DNA of 64,000 nucleotides from Gammaproteobacteria bacterium UBA5109 (GCA_002414385.1 DHZH01000005.1:1-64000); one strand, 5' to 3'. Positions 9,213-19,329 are shown, counted from the first letter of the stretch. Program-made: numbers and translations. The notes: generated by a model not told the origin, from the letters alone.

Positions 9213-9239
9213 TACATCCTGTAACTGCAATTGACAGAG

Positions 9240-9276
9240 CAGGCTGGGCAAGCAATTGTTCAGCCTGTTTTGTTTT
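9240..9276 (+). terminator. Rho-independent terminator after the carboxylesterase
   Basis: AGGCTGGGCAA and TTGTTCAGCCT form an 11-bp stem (two G-U pairs) around a GCAA tetraloop, followed by GTTTTGTTTT. Confidence 0.8.
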
Positions 9277-9316
9277 AGTGGACAAGAAGCTCTGGACAGA
9301 CAATGGTCATTTATTG

Positions 9317-9985
9317 ATGTCTGAAAAACTGAAATTTATATTCATAGCCCCACAGAAAGTTTTTGCTTCCCTACAGGAAAAACCTGTCTGGCTGCTCCCC
9401 TGGTTTATTGTTTCTCTTTGTCTGGCATCAGTCCAGCTTGGCTACTATGGTCTTGTGGATGCCGACTATCTGCTTGAGCAGCTGGTCGTGCTTGGTTCTC
9501 AACCGGGAATATCAGAAAACGATCTCAGGGTTATCCTGCGGGAAACCGTCAATAATAAAATGTTGCTGGGCTATTCATCTGCTTTTGGGGTGTTTATAGG
9601 TCTCTTACTCACCTATGGCCTGAGTGCCACTTACCTTTATTTTGTCAGCAAGCTGACTGAGCGGGAGCTTGCCTTCAAATACTGGTTTTCCCTGAGTGCC
9701 TGGTGTGGAATGCCGGCAATCATTTCCGCACTGGCTGCCTGGGTGGCAATCCTGAGCAGCGGAGGACAGATCAACATGTCCGCACTTAATCCGCTTACCC
9801 TGAGCTTCCTGCTGGCAGAGGAGTCAGGCAGAGTACTGGAGTACCTGGATTTTGCTACACTCTGGACGCTGGTTCTGACGATAATGGGTTTTAAATATTA
9901 CACTGGCTGTTCATACAGCAAAGCCTCAATACTGGTAGTAATACCATATTTTGTCATTATTCTTGTCTGGTTATTGTTCATCTGA
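9317..9985 (+). CDS. Yip1-family multi-pass membrane protein
   Basis: About 222 residues with five or so hydrophobic segments (starting near WLLPWFIVSLCLASVQ, VFIGLLLTYGLSATYLY, WCGMPAIISALAAWVAIL, FATLWTLVLTIMGF, ILVVIPYFVIILVWLLFI). The N-terminal pattern IFIAPQKVFASLQEKP before the first membrane span is typical of bacterial Yip1-domain proteins. The frame opens at GTG 9278, overlapping little useful sequence; I prefer ATG 9317 because it begins directly before this conserved segment. It lies 15 bp upstream of the NatA-like ATPase gene and is probably co-transcribed with it. Function unknown. Confidence 0.7.
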   Translation: MSEKLKFIFIAPQKVFASLQEKPVWLLPWFIVSLCLASVQLGYYGLVDADYLLEQLVVLGSQPGISENDLRVILRETVNNKMLLGYSSAFGVFIGLLLTYGLSATYLYFVSKLTERELAFKYWFSLSAWCGMPAIISALAAWVAILSSGGQINMSALNPLTLSFLLAEESGRVLEYLDFATLWTLVLTIMGFKYYTGCSYSKASILVVIPYFVIILVWLLFI

Positions 9986-10000
9986 TTCGGGTAAATCCTG

Positions 10001-10900
10001 ATGAGTAGATTGGAAGTCAGAAATCTTTGTAAAAAATTTGGCCAGCTGGCAGCGGTTGAAGATGTCTCATTCCATGTTCAGTCCGGACAGATCCTTGGCC
10101 TGATCGGCAGAAACGGTGCCGGTAAAACCACGACTATTCGGATGATCATGAATATTATCGGGCCGGATAGCGGGGCAGTCTTTCTTGATGGTGATAAGGT
10201 CGGCGAATCTTTTCGACGCATGGTTTCCTATCTACCGGAAGAGCGTGGTTTGTATAAGAAAATGACGGTGACGGATACCCTGAATTTTTTTATGGAAATA
10301 AAGGGCCTAAAGCCTGCTCATCTGAAACAACAGATGCTTGAGTATCTTGACAGATTTGATCTTGCTGACAGGCAGCAAAGCAAAATTGAAGATCTTTCCA
10401 AAGGTAACCAGCAGAAAGTACAGTTTATTACGGCAATTCTTTCTGACCCGAAAATACTGATTCTTGATGAACCTTTCAGCGGACTGGATCCGGTGAATAC
10501 GGATATTCTCAAGGAGATCATTCTGGAAATGAAGCAGCAGGGGAAGTTGATTATATTTTCAACACACCTGATGGACTTTGCCGAACGTATGTGTGATCAC
10601 ATTGCCCTGATCCATCGTGGTGAACTGAAACTGAATGATTCCCTGACTGAGCTCAAATCAAAATTCTCAGAACGACACATTATGCTGGACTATGAAGGGG
10701 ATATCAGTTTCCTGCTGAATTTACCCTGGGTAGAAGAAATTCAGAACCATGGCAATGCCAAAGGCATCAAAGTGGCGCAGGAAGAGGATATTCAGCGTCT
10801 GCTACGCTCACTGCTGGAACATAATATCCTGGTCAAGCGCTTTGATGCCAATGACATTTCCTTACAGGATATTTTCCTGCAGGTGGTGGATGATGCTTAA
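10001..10900 (+). CDS. natA: ABC transporter ATP-binding protein, NatA-like
   Basis: A 299-residue cytoplasmic ATPase subunit. Walker A is GRNGAGKTT (about residues 38-46), the ABC signature is LSKGNQQKVQF, Walker B is ILILDEPFSGLDP, and the switch His lies in STHLMDF. The C-terminal ~80 residues form the DUF4162 domain common in NatA and related exporter ATPases. Its stop codon overlaps the start of the permease gene, so the two subunits are translationally coupled. NatAB is a sodium exporter in Bacillus; here the substrate is not known, so the symbol is by similarity only. Confidence 0.88.
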   Translation: MSRLEVRNLCKKFGQLAAVEDVSFHVQSGQILGLIGRNGAGKTTTIRMIMNIIGPDSGAVFLDGDKVGESFRRMVSYLPEERGLYKKMTVTDTLNFFMEIKGLKPAHLKQQMLEYLDRFDLADRQQSKIEDLSKGNQQKVQFITAILSDPKILILDEPFSGLDPVNTDILKEIILEMKQQGKLIIFSTHLMDFAERMCDHIALIHRGELKLNDSLTELKSKFSERHIMLDYEGDISFLLNLPWVEEIQNHGNAKGIKVAQEEDIQRLLRSLLEHNILVKRFDANDISLQDIFLQVVDDA

Positions 10901-12164
10901 TTTCAGAACCAGAGCAATCATTAAACGTGAGGTAAAACAGCAGATTTTCAGCAAGCGTTTTATATTCACGACAATTGCTCTGCCTTTTTTCCTGATTCTG
11001 GTTTTTGGGCTGCAATTTCTGTTTCTGACGCTGGAAGATGATACGCAGGGTCGCCTGCTGATTCTTTCTGATCAGCAGGAAACCCTCAATTCAGTGCAGC
11101 TTGTTATTGAAAATGATGAGAACTCACTGGTGGAGAGTTTCAGCCTGGAATTTCGCCTGAGTGATGCAGAAAACCTGCAGCAAACAATCGAACAGCAGCG
11201 TAGTGATATCCTGTCAGGAGAGATCAGTGGTCTTTTATACATTCCTGCACAGGCACTGGAAGACAAACGGATCGGATTTTATTCCAATAATGCCGGTAAC
11301 CAGTTATTGCTTGATGGGCTGAGGCGTCTTGTTAACGAGGCAATTGTCAGCCAGTTTGTTGCCGAACTTGGAATAAATGTCTCTGATGCCGATTTCATTG
11401 CCCAGCCGGTACGTATCGAAAATAACCGGGTTACTGAAACAGGGAATCTGCAAAGCAGTAACGGAGGTCAGCAACTGGTCGCTGTTAGCTTTACATTTCT
11501 ACTGTATTTCAGTCTCTTATTAATATCCGCCCCGGCCATGGCGGCAGTAAATGAGGAAAAAGTCGGCAGGGTCGTTGAAATTGTGCTGGCTTCAGTATCA
11601 GCCTCAGAACTTATGGCCGGTAAAATAATTGGCAGTGCGATAGCAGGCTTTACCCAGATACTGATCTGGTTTATTCCGCTGTTTCTGATTATTTCCGGGT
11701 CTCTGCCTGTGATGATTGCATTAATAGATTTTGAAATTCAGCTTGGCCTGCTGGTGATCATTTATTTTATGCTGAACTATATCATCGGGGTACTCACATT
11801 TTTGAGTATCTTTTCTGCATTTGGGGCCATGTTTGATAATCCCCAGGATGCCCAGTCAAGCTTATTCCCGATCATGTTGCTGGTCATTATTCCATTCATC
11901 CTTGCCTTTACGGTAGTGAATAATCCGGCCAGCATCATTGGGCAGGTCAGTTCCATGTTGCCCTTTGCTTCAATTCTTGTCATGCCGGCAAGAATGGTTC
12001 TGATAGATATTCCTTTCTGGCAGTTCCTTGTCGCAATAGCCGTTAATATCCTTACACTGTTTGTGGTCATTTTAATATCAGGAAAGATATATCGCCTGAC
12101 AATTCTGTTAAGCGGTAAAAGACCGGGCTGGAAAGAAGTCTGGAAATGGTTACGTTATACCTGA
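10890..12164 (+). CDS. natB: ABC-2 type permease, NatB-like
   Basis: A 424-residue membrane subunit pairing with the upstream ATPase. A first membrane span (about residues 22-42, IFTTIALPFFLILVFGLQFLFL) is followed by a ~170-residue extracytoplasmic domain and then five or six further spans, the ABC-2_membrane_3 layout. I start at ATG 10890 (adjacent ATG at 10893), preceded by AGGTGG and overlapping the end of the ATPase gene by 11 bp; the open frame upstream to 10749 lies inside the ATPase gene and encodes nothing like a permease. From 12165 to 12365 the sequence is AT-rich and empty. Confidence 0.88.
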   Translation: MMLNFRTRAIIKREVKQQIFSKRFIFTTIALPFFLILVFGLQFLFLTLEDDTQGRLLILSDQQETLNSVQLVIENDENSLVESFSLEFRLSDAENLQQTIEQQRSDILSGEISGLLYIPAQALEDKRIGFYSNNAGNQLLLDGLRRLVNEAIVSQFVAELGINVSDADFIAQPVRIENNRVTETGNLQSSNGGQQLVAVSFTFLLYFSLLLISAPAMAAVNEEKVGRVVEIVLASVSASELMAGKIIGSAIAGFTQILIWFIPLFLIISGSLPVMIALIDFEIQLGLLVIIYFMLNYIIGVLTFLSIFSAFGAMFDNPQDAQSSLFPIMLLVIIPFILAFTVVNNPASIIGQVSSMLPFASILVMPARMVLIDIPFWQFLVAIAVNILTLFVVILISGKIYRLTILLSGKRPGWKEVWKWLRYT

Positions 12165-12365
12165 TTCTGTACTGCAAAATATATAAAACCCAATTAAATC
12201 AAGAAGATGAATTGTAAAAAATTGTAATCCTGCTTTACAAATCAGGCCTTATTTCTTATCTTGCTCTTAGATGTCAATTGCGTCAGCCTCAATTTTATTT
12301 TGCAGTGCCTTCTGCAAACGAGAATTACCAACCAGCCCAGTAAAATTTAATATGACGGAACGCTT

Positions 12366-15300
12366 ATGGGAGCTGCAAAAGAAAGGGACAAAAAAGAGTT
12401 TCTAAAGACTTTTCTTAAAATTTATTCACCGTTTATTGCACTGTTACTGATAAGTATCATCGGATTTGTCGCGCTGGATAATTCCCGCTTTAGGGACGCG
12501 CTTCTCAATGAAGCCCGTATCCAGATTGGCCTGGCTTCCATCTCCCTGTTTGAGAGTTTCAGTGATGTCAGGCTGGATCTTATCTTTCTGAATCAGAGTA
12601 TCCAGTTACAGGAAGAGCTGACTGCCAGCGCAGATGCATTCAGTAATAACCTTTCTGAAGTTAATGAATTAATCGCTGCGTTTATGCGAACTAATCATGA
12701 ATTCTACCAGGCAAGAATTATCGCCGCTGACGGCATGGAACTGGCGTCAATTATTCGAACCAGCGATAGGTCCCTGGTTTTTGCAACAAACACCCAGCTG
12801 GAGAATATCGCTAACAGCGACTATTTCAACGAAGAAGTCCGGTTCCTGCAAGCGGATGATATATACATATCGCCGCTGCAACTGGATTTTGACAATGCTC
12901 AGACCGAGGAATCATCCAGAGTTACTCAGGAGTTTTTCACAGCATTGTTCGATGCAAACAATAATACGATCGCTTATCTTGTTTTCAATCATGATACGAG
13001 TCAGGTTTTTCAACAGATACGTGCTGACATTGTCTCGGATGAGAATCAGGGCGAATTTTCGGTTTTAAATAATCAGGGTAGCCGCATTTTTACGTCAGGC
13101 CGTGAACAGGAAATAGAATTTTTTCAGCCGGAGAGAAGCAGCAGCTCACTGGCAGAAGAGCAGCCACAGCTCTGGGAGCATATCTGGAATGGACAAACAG
13201 GGGGGCTGGGTATTGGTCAACAGACCTTTTTATTCACATTGATCTGTGGCAGCCAGGAATGTGCTGCTGATGCCGAACAACGGGACATTTTTGTCCAGCA
13301 GCTTCCATTCAGCAGCAGGGACATGCCTTGGGTTGTATTAATGCAGTCCGACTTTGGAAACCTGATGCAAGTCGAAAATATTATTGCAGGCGAAGCTTCC
13401 AATTTATATCCGGTATTTCTCATGCTGATTTTGCTGGCTGTGCTTGGCGCCATTCTGGCCTGGCGTTTCAGCAAAACCTATCATTTACAGAAATCATCAG
13501 AACAGCTATTACAAAAGAATAATGCCCTGATTACAGCATTCTGTGATAACAATCCTGACATGATGTACCTGAAGAACCTGGATGAGACTTTCGCCTATGT
13601 CAATGACAAAGTCAGGGAGGTTTTCGGTCTGGAAAAATCTCGGATTGAGGGTAAGAAAAACGCAGATCTCATGTCTGGTAAAGCCTCACAAAAAAAAATG
13701 TCAAGACAGTTTCAGCGTGTTGTTCAGGAATTGAAGCCACTTGAGTTCTATGATAGCTGGAAAATCAAGGGCAAAGAAGAACGGATTGTACGTTCATTGC
13801 GTTATCCTATATTTGATGATAAAGGTCAGCTTGCCTATGTTGGGACTATTGCATCAGACGTTACTGACAAACTAAAAGCCGAGAAGGCTCTTCGTGAAAG
13901 CGAGGGGCGCTTCAGAACGATTGTTGAGACAGCCCCGGATGTCATCATGATGCTGGATAACAAGGGATATGTCCTGATGGTCAATAGCCAGATTGAATCA
14001 CAGTTCGGTTACCCGATCAGCTTTATGAATAATCGCCATATCTATGAAATATTACCTCTCAAATCAGGCGAAGAGGGTCAAACAGATAAAAGATACCTGG
14101 TAAAAGATCTGGTTCAGCAGTTTGAAAATGAATTTATAACCGATGCGATTGCTTACGATGGTGAGACGATACCAGTTGAAGTTGTATTCAGGCCAATTAC
14201 ATCAGAACGAAAAATGCTGTTTATTTGTGTCATTCGAAACATTACTGAACGAGTAAAATCACAACGAAAAATTGAGAACAGTAATAAGCAGTTGGCACAG
14301 CTTAATGAAGACCTGGAAATGGAACGTCAGTCTCTTGAAGTCAGGGTCGAGGAAAGAACTGAAGAATTAAACCGCGCTTTGCATCATGCCGAAGCCGCCA
14401 ATCAGGCCAAATCTTCATTCCTGGCAACCATGAGTCACGAAATCAGGACCCCGATGAACGGCATACTTGGCATGATTGATATGCTAATGCAAAGTAGTCT
14501 GCGACCCAGGCAGAGAGAGCAATCAGAAATTATCAAGGATTCGGCATACTCGCTGCTAACGATTATTGATGACATTCTGGATTTCTCAAAAATTGAAGCA
14601 GATAAAATTTCGCTTGAGAATGAGCCGGTAAAACTGGCTTACCTGCTCGAGTCTATCTGCAATACATTTCTGTCCATTGCCAACAAAGCTAACGTCACCC
14701 TTTCAGCCTATCGTGAACCAGACTCGGAAAGCATCATATATTCTGATTCTGTACGATTACGTCAGGTGATCACCAATCTGGTTAATAATGCCATAAAATT
14801 TTCCGGGAATAATAGTGACAGGGAAGGTCGTGTGACTATCCGCCTGGAACAAAGTCAGGCAGATATTCTTCAGATTATAGTCGAGGATAATGGTATTGGT
14901 ATCAGTGCTGATGCCCAGCAAAAGATATTCGAAGCCTTTACCCAGGCTGATGCATCAACAACCCGGAAATACGGTGGCACCGGACTTGGCTTACCTATCT
15001 GTCATCGTCTTCTTGAATTAATGGGTGGACAAATCAGTGTGGAGAGCGATCCCGGGAAAGGTAGCCGTTTTATCTGCACCTTGCCAATAGTGGCCCAAGA
15101 TCAAAGTAACTCTGAGACCAGTAATTTTCTATCCGGATTCAGCTGTGATGTGCTGTGTCATAACGACAGCGATTATACTGATCTGAAAGACTGGTTATGT
15201 TACGAAAAGGCCAGTGTCAATCGGCTCAATAACATTGAAGATATATTGCAGAGTGAGCCTCCCAACACTACAAAAAGGCTGCTGATAGTTTATGAAATGT

Positions 15301-16331
15301 TCCGAAGTGTCAACGAGCATGAAAAATTTCTGCAGGAATCAGATCTGGAAAATTATGAGAAAGTTGTTCTTGTTCGCAGAGGGCATCCAGAAAAAATTAC
15401 GGAGTTCAGTGACAGGATTTATTTTATTAACCGTCACCCTTATATCGAGACATACATGCAATATATACGTAGCGCCATCCTGGGTGATAAACCCACCCAG
15501 GATGATGAACATATATCTCACCAGCATCAGACTGCAGAAATAGAACTGGATAAAGGCCTGGTACTGCTGGCTGAAGACAATGCAATCAATCAGAAAGTAG
15601 CCATGAGCCAACTCAATTATCTGGGCTATGCCTGTGATATCGCGGAGGATGGCCTGCAAGCACTCGAAAAACTTAATGACAAGCGTTATACCCATTTACT
15701 GACTGATTTACATATGCCCAATATGGATGGCTTTACCCTGACCCAGACCATCAGAATGCAGGAAAGAAAATCCGGCAAGCATCTGCCTATTATCGCCTTC
15801 ACAGCTGATGCGACCAAAGGGGAACGGGAGCACTGCAAACAGATTGGCATGGATGGCTACCTGGCCAAGCCTGTATTGATGGAAGACCTGAAAGATGAGC
15901 TGGAAAAATATGCCACAGACTCCTCCATACAAGCGGTCCAGGAAAAGCATGATGAAAAATTGCAAGCAGAAAAAAAGCTCATGCCAGACTCAAAAGCAGA
16001 AATCCTGGATACCACTATATTGGAACAACTACTAGGCAGTTCGGAGTTAGTGCCTGAGTTTTTAGATGATTATCTGAATCTTGCGAAAAAGGCAAAACAG
16101 GCAATACTGCACGCCGCAGATTCCAGTGACCTGCAAGTACTGGGCAATGAGGCCCACACTTTGAAGTCTTCATCTCGCTCAATCGGTGCATTGCCATTCG
16201 GTGACCTGTGTGAAGTACTGGAAAATGAAGCAAAGAACGAAAATGTTGAAGCTATAGGGGCGATATTGCCGGATTTCACTGCTGCTATCGATAATCTAAT
16301 CACTGAAATTGAGACGAGGATTAACACATGA
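12366..16331 (+). CDS. Hybrid sensor histidine kinase, PAS-PAS-HisKA-HATPase-REC-Hpt (BarA-like layout)
   Basis: A 1321-residue inner-membrane hybrid kinase. Membrane spans at about 20-42 and 345-365 flank a ~300-residue periplasmic sensor (Cache-like by position). Two PAS domains (about 385-500 and 505-635) and a coiled coil lead to HisKA with phospho-accepting His in ATMSHEIRTPMNG (about residue 690), an ATPase domain with N box, EDNGIGI and GGTGLGL motifs, a degenerate receiver-like region (about 920-1040), a true receiver (LAEDNAINQK, phospho-acceptor Asp in TDLHMPNMDG near 1114) and a C-terminal Hpt (His in EAHTLKSSSRSIGA near 1264). Its end overlaps the EAL response-regulator gene by four bases, so that protein is the likely phosphorelay output. 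Confidence 0.92.
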   Translation: MGAAKERDKKEFLKTFLKIYSPFIALLLISIIGFVALDNSRFRDALLNEARIQIGLASISLFESFSDVRLDLIFLNQSIQLQEELTASADAFSNNLSEVNELIAAFMRTNHEFYQARIIAADGMELASIIRTSDRSLVFATNTQLENIANSDYFNEEVRFLQADDIYISPLQLDFDNAQTEESSRVTQEFFTALFDANNNTIAYLVFNHDTSQVFQQIRADIVSDENQGEFSVLNNQGSRIFTSGREQEIEFFQPERSSSSLAEEQPQLWEHIWNGQTGGLGIGQQTFLFTLICGSQECAADAEQRDIFVQQLPFSSRDMPWVVLMQSDFGNLMQVENIIAGEASNLYPVFLMLILLAVLGAILAWRFSKTYHLQKSSEQLLQKNNALITAFCDNNPDMMYLKNLDETFAYVNDKVREVFGLEKSRIEGKKNADLMSGKASQKKMSRQFQRVVQELKPLEFYDSWKIKGKEERIVRSLRYPIFDDKGQLAYVGTIASDVTDKLKAEKALRESEGRFRTIVETAPDVIMMLDNKGYVLMVNSQIESQFGYPISFMNNRHIYEILPLKSGEEGQTDKRYLVKDLVQQFENEFITDAIAYDGETIPVEVVFRPITSERKMLFICVIRNITERVKSQRKIENSNKQLAQLNEDLEMERQSLEVRVEERTEELNRALHHAEAANQAKSSFLATMSHEIRTPMNGILGMIDMLMQSSLRPRQREQSEIIKDSAYSLLTIIDDILDFSKIEADKISLENEPVKLAYLLESICNTFLSIANKANVTLSAYREPDSESIIYSDSVRLRQVITNLVNNAIKFSGNNSDREGRVTIRLEQSQADILQIIVEDNGIGISADAQQKIFEAFTQADASTTRKYGGTGLGLPICHRLLELMGGQISVESDPGKGSRFICTLPIVAQDQSNSETSNFLSGFSCDVLCHNDSDYTDLKDWLCYEKASVNRLNNIEDILQSEPPNTTKRLLIVYEMFRSVNEHEKFLQESDLENYEKVVLVRRGHPEKITEFSDRIYFINRHPYIETYMQYIRSAILGDKPTQDDEHISHQHQTAEIELDKGLVLLAEDNAINQKVAMSQLNYLGYACDIAEDGLQALEKLNDKRYTHLLTDLHMPNMDGFTLTQTIRMQERKSGKHLPIIAFTADATKGEREHCKQIGMDGYLAKPVLMEDLKDELEKYATDSSIQAVQEKHDEKLQAEKKLMPDSKAEILDTTILEQLLGSSELVPEFLDDYLNLAKKAKQAILHAADSSDLQVLGNEAHTLKSSSRSIGALPFGDLCEVLENEAKNENVEAIGAILPDFTAAIDNLITEIETRINT

Positions 16332-17551
16332 AGCACTCTGTTGAAAATGTTACGGCAATTCTCGTGGATGACGATGAGTTTCAACGTAAAATCCTTAACC
16401 ACCAGCTTACCGAGAAAGGCATTGGCAGCATTGTTGCCTGTACCAATGGTCTGGAAGCCATTGACCAGCTTAATATCAGGAGAATTTATGACGCCTTGAT
16501 TTTACTGGATCTGAATATGCCCATCATGGACGGGGTAGCGTTCCTGAATCTTCTGCAGAAAACCGAATTTACAGGTGCCATAATTTTAATCAGCGGCGAA
16601 GATTTGCGAATTCTCGAATCCACAGTAAAGCTGGCAGCCAGTTATGGCTTTACTGTGTTAGGCCATCTACAGAAACCCGTCGTCAGGGAAAGGCTGGATT
16701 ATTTAGTCAACAAGTTTTTATCACACACGAATGAAAAGAAGAAACCGGGTATTAAAAAGGAATACGCAGCAGAACGACTCAGGCTTGCCATAAAAGACGG
16801 TGAAATATTCAATGAGTATCAGCCCAAAGTCGATATGCAGACAGGGCAGATAATCGGTGCTGAGGCACTGGTGCGCTGGTTGCATCCGGAGGACGGAGTT
16901 ATCAACCCGGTGGATTTCATTCCTCTGGCGGAAGAAAATGCGCTCATCGATGATTTGTTTGTTTTGGTTCTGCGTACCGCATTACAGGACCAGATTGGCT
17001 GGGGAAAAGAAGGCTATGAACTGAGCGTATCGGTCAATGTGTCTGTTGAGAATCTCAGCTCCATTGAATTCGTCAATCTGGTAAAAAATGAGCTGCTTAA
17101 TGCCGGAGTTGAGCCACAAAAACTGGTGCTGGAAATTACCGAATCAACCCTGGTCAAGGAATATTCGCTGGTGCTTGGCATACTGACCAGTTTACGTTTG
17201 CATAAAATAGCCATTTCAATTGATGATTTTGGTACGGGTCATTCATCCATGGCGCAATTGCGGGATATTCCCTTTAATGAGCTGAAACTGGACAGAAGTT
17301 TTGTGCATGATGCCTGCAAGGATAAGACGCTTGGTAGTATATTCAACGCCAGCCTGCAACTGGCAAACAATCTCAATATCAAGGCGGTTGCGGAAGGAAT
17401 TGAGAATATAGCCGACTGGAATTTTTCGGCTGTTTCACATTGCGATATTGCACAGGGGTCCTTCATCTCCAGTCCGATACCAGCAAGTCAAATGATAGAT
17501 TGCATTAACGAATGGTCCAGGAAACATGCCTCACTCCAGGATGACGGCTAA
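16328..17551 (+). CDS. Response regulator with EAL phosphodiesterase output
   Basis: A 407-residue cytoplasmic protein. The receiver domain (about 1-125) has the acidic pocket VDDDE and phospho-acceptor Asp 61 in LLDLNMPIMDG. The EAL domain (about 150-400) keeps the motifs needed for cyclic-di-GMP hydrolysis: GAEALVRW, SVNVS, LEITES, DDFGTGHSS, LKLDRSF and AEGIEN. There is no GGDEF domain, so it should only lower cyclic-di-GMP. It overlaps the hybrid kinase gene by ATGA, indicating coupled translation and a kinase-to-phosphodiesterase pathway controlling cyclic-di-GMP (inference from linkage). Confidence 0.92.
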   Translation: MKHSVENVTAILVDDDEFQRKILNHQLTEKGIGSIVACTNGLEAIDQLNIRRIYDALILLDLNMPIMDGVAFLNLLQKTEFTGAIILISGEDLRILESTVKLAASYGFTVLGHLQKPVVRERLDYLVNKFLSHTNEKKKPGIKKEYAAERLRLAIKDGEIFNEYQPKVDMQTGQIIGAEALVRWLHPEDGVINPVDFIPLAEENALIDDLFVLVLRTALQDQIGWGKEGYELSVSVNVSVENLSSIEFVNLVKNELLNAGVEPQKLVLEITESTLVKEYSLVLGILTSLRLHKIAISIDDFGTGHSSMAQLRDIPFNELKLDRSFVHDACKDKTLGSIFNASLQLANNLNIKAVAEGIENIADWNFSAVSHCDIAQGSFISSPIPASQMIDCINEWSRKHASLQDDG

Positions 17552-17565
17552 GCTGGGTAAACAGG

Positions 17566-17594
17566 CAAAAAAAAGCCGGATTTTAAGTCCGGCT
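17566..17594 (-). terminator. Rho-independent terminator for the glutathione transferase gene
   Basis: AGCCGGA and TCCGGCT form the stem. An A run precedes it on the plus strand, which becomes a T tract after the hairpin on the minus strand, so it serves the leftward genes; on the plus strand no T tract follows. Confidence 0.75.
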
Positions 17595-17626
17595 AAAGCA
17601 TCGCTCTCAGGGATGATAAAATTGTG

Positions 17627-18286
17627 TCAGGCTGTCTGTTCCCAGTTCCAGTCATAATCCTGCTGTTCATTTTCCGCTTGTTCCAGCCACCACTCTAGAT
17701 TGGGGTTGCTTAACAAAGTATTAATGTATGACCATGATTTCTGGGTAAGCTCGGCTCCATAGGCTTTCAGGGCGATTACCATCGGCGCCAGCATGCAATC
17801 AGCGATTGAGAAGTTGCCGAACAGATAATCGCCTCCATCGCCATAGCTGGAGCGACATGCGTACATTATCGCGTCCAGCCTGGCGATCTCTTCTTCGATA
17901 GAACCATTTACTTTCATCCTGGTCTGTAATTGGCAATTCATCGGCCAGTCTTTCTTGAACTGCTGGAAATCTGCATGCAGTTCATTGGCGATGGACCGGG
18001 CAGCCGCTTTCTTTTTCTGGTTGGCTGGCCAGGCACGTCCTTCAAGAAAGCTTTCATTGATATATTCACAAATAGCCAGTGAGTCCCAGACCTTGATATC
18101 ACCATGTACCAGGACCGGTAACTTCAGGCTGGGTGAATACATGGCTATTCGCTCGATGCTGTCATCCTTGAACAGTTCAATCACGGTCTCGTCAAAAGCA
18201 ATATCAAATTCGTTGAGTAACAACCAGGCACGCAGGGAGCTGGAAGAGTAGGTTCGGTTACCGCTGACCAGTCTTGGTAATTTCAT
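17627..18286 (-). CDS. Glutathione S-transferase family protein
   Basis: A 219-residue soluble protein with a thioredoxin-fold N-terminal domain (about 1-80, NRTYSSSSLRAWLLLNEF with a likely catalytic Ser, and the PVLVHGD cis-Pro motif followed by VWDSLAICEYI) and an all-helical C-terminal domain (about 90-215). This layout is typical of GSTs such as the YfcF/zeta-like bacterial groups. A clear ribosome site (AGAGGAAC) precedes the start. It follows the pdsO gene on the same strand 35 bp downstream, where a sortase or its substrate might have been expected. Substrate unknown. Confidence 0.85.
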   Translation of the reverse strand: MKLPRLVSGNRTYSSSSLRAWLLLNEFDIAFDETVIELFKDDSIERIAMYSPSLKLPVLVHGDIKVWDSLAICEYINESFLEGRAWPANQKKKAAARSIANELHADFQQFKKDWPMNCQLQTRMKVNGSIEEEIARLDAIMYACRSSYGDGGDYLFGNFSIADCMLAPMVIALKAYGAELTQKSWSYINTLLSNPNLEWWLEQAENEQQDYDWNWEQTA

Positions 18287-18321
18287 GATGTGTTCCTCTA
18301 CAATGCCTGCTTGTTAATTGT

Positions 18322-19119
18322 TTAGTCTGTCAGGGTGAACATTTCGCTGTTTCTGGAGTGCAGCTCAACGTTTACCCGACGATCAAAAAACAGTGATTCC
18401 GGATTGTCGTTCTGGCTTAGCGGACGGGATTCACCAAAGGCACTGCTCTGAATCGTCTCAGCTTCTACACCGAATGCCAGCAATGCGCGAACCACGGAAT
18501 CCACACGGTTTTCGGATAAGCGCTGATTATCATTAGAGGCTCCGCGTGCATCAGCATAGCCATTGATCATGATCAGCGGGTTTTCGACATCCTTTGCCAG
18601 TGTTGCCAGTTCTTCCAGTGCTTCAAGGTAATGCTGCTCAATGCGATCAGAATTGGTCTGGAAATGCAGGGACAGCGCTGCATCGCTGCAACAGCCCTGG
18701 CCGTTCTCCAGCTCATTGAGCTGATTGTTCAGACTGACACGCTGTAGATTGACTGCTTCGATTTCCCGGACAGCAGCCTGGTATCGCGCTTCGAGCTGTT
18801 CCTGCTGGTTTTGCAAGGCAATCAGTTCGCGCTGTGATTGATTAAGATGGCTGGTCAGGACTTCGTTCTGCTCATCGCCATTTTTAGCGGTGGCACCCAA
18901 AATACCCAGTGCAGCTGCAGTGATGGCACCAGGAGGCCCGGCGATCAAACCACCCAGTAAGGCTCCACCAAAGAAGCCAATGGCCTCATCACGGGTATTA
19001 TCTCTTTCGAGCTCTGCCAGTTCGCTTGCAGGTGCTGCCATCGCTGTATTGACAGCGGTAAAAAACACGGAAGCCAGGATCAGGGGTACAATCACGTTGT
19101 TTACGTTATTCTTGGTCAT
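18322..19119 (-). CDS. pdsO: PdsO-like sortase-associated OmpA-family protein
   Basis: A 265-residue exported protein. A signal peptide (about 1-28, ending AMA) is followed by a glycine-zipper hairpin (GFFGGALLGGLIAGPPG, about 48-65), a coiled coil (about 80-140) and a C-terminal OmpA domain (about 145-260; NGYADARGASNDNQRLSENR binds peptidoglycan). This order is that of PdsO, the OmpA-like component of the proteobacterial dedicated sortase system, and the divergent neighbours look like PdsR and PdsS of the same system. GAGGAGA precedes the start. It probably anchors envelope components to the cell wall. Confidence 0.82.
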   Translation of the reverse strand: MTKNNVNNVIVPLILASVFFTAVNTAMAAPASELAELERDNTRDEAIGFFGGALLGGLIAGPPGAITAAALGILGATAKNGDEQNEVLTSHLNQSQRELIALQNQQEQLEARYQAAVREIEAVNLQRVSLNNQLNELENGQGCCSDAALSLHFQTNSDRIEQHYLEALEELATLAKDVENPLIMINGYADARGASNDNQRLSENRVDSVVRALLAFGVEAETIQSSAFGESRPLSQNDNPESLFFDRRVNVELHSRNSEMFTLTD

Positions 19120-19329
19120 TACATTCTCCTCAGTCTCGTTGTTGACAAGTTGTGTTCCTGGCTGAGTATTTAAAAGCGAGTCTAGTACTTTTTACGGGGG
19201 CAATAAGGGCAGGGCACTGATCAAATATGGCAAGATTATGGCAATTCAGACAGAGGGATTTATGTTTGCTGCAAAGAGCAATCCTCTTCATGTATAGTGC
19301 TTCAAAATCAATTACTTGTGAATACAGCT

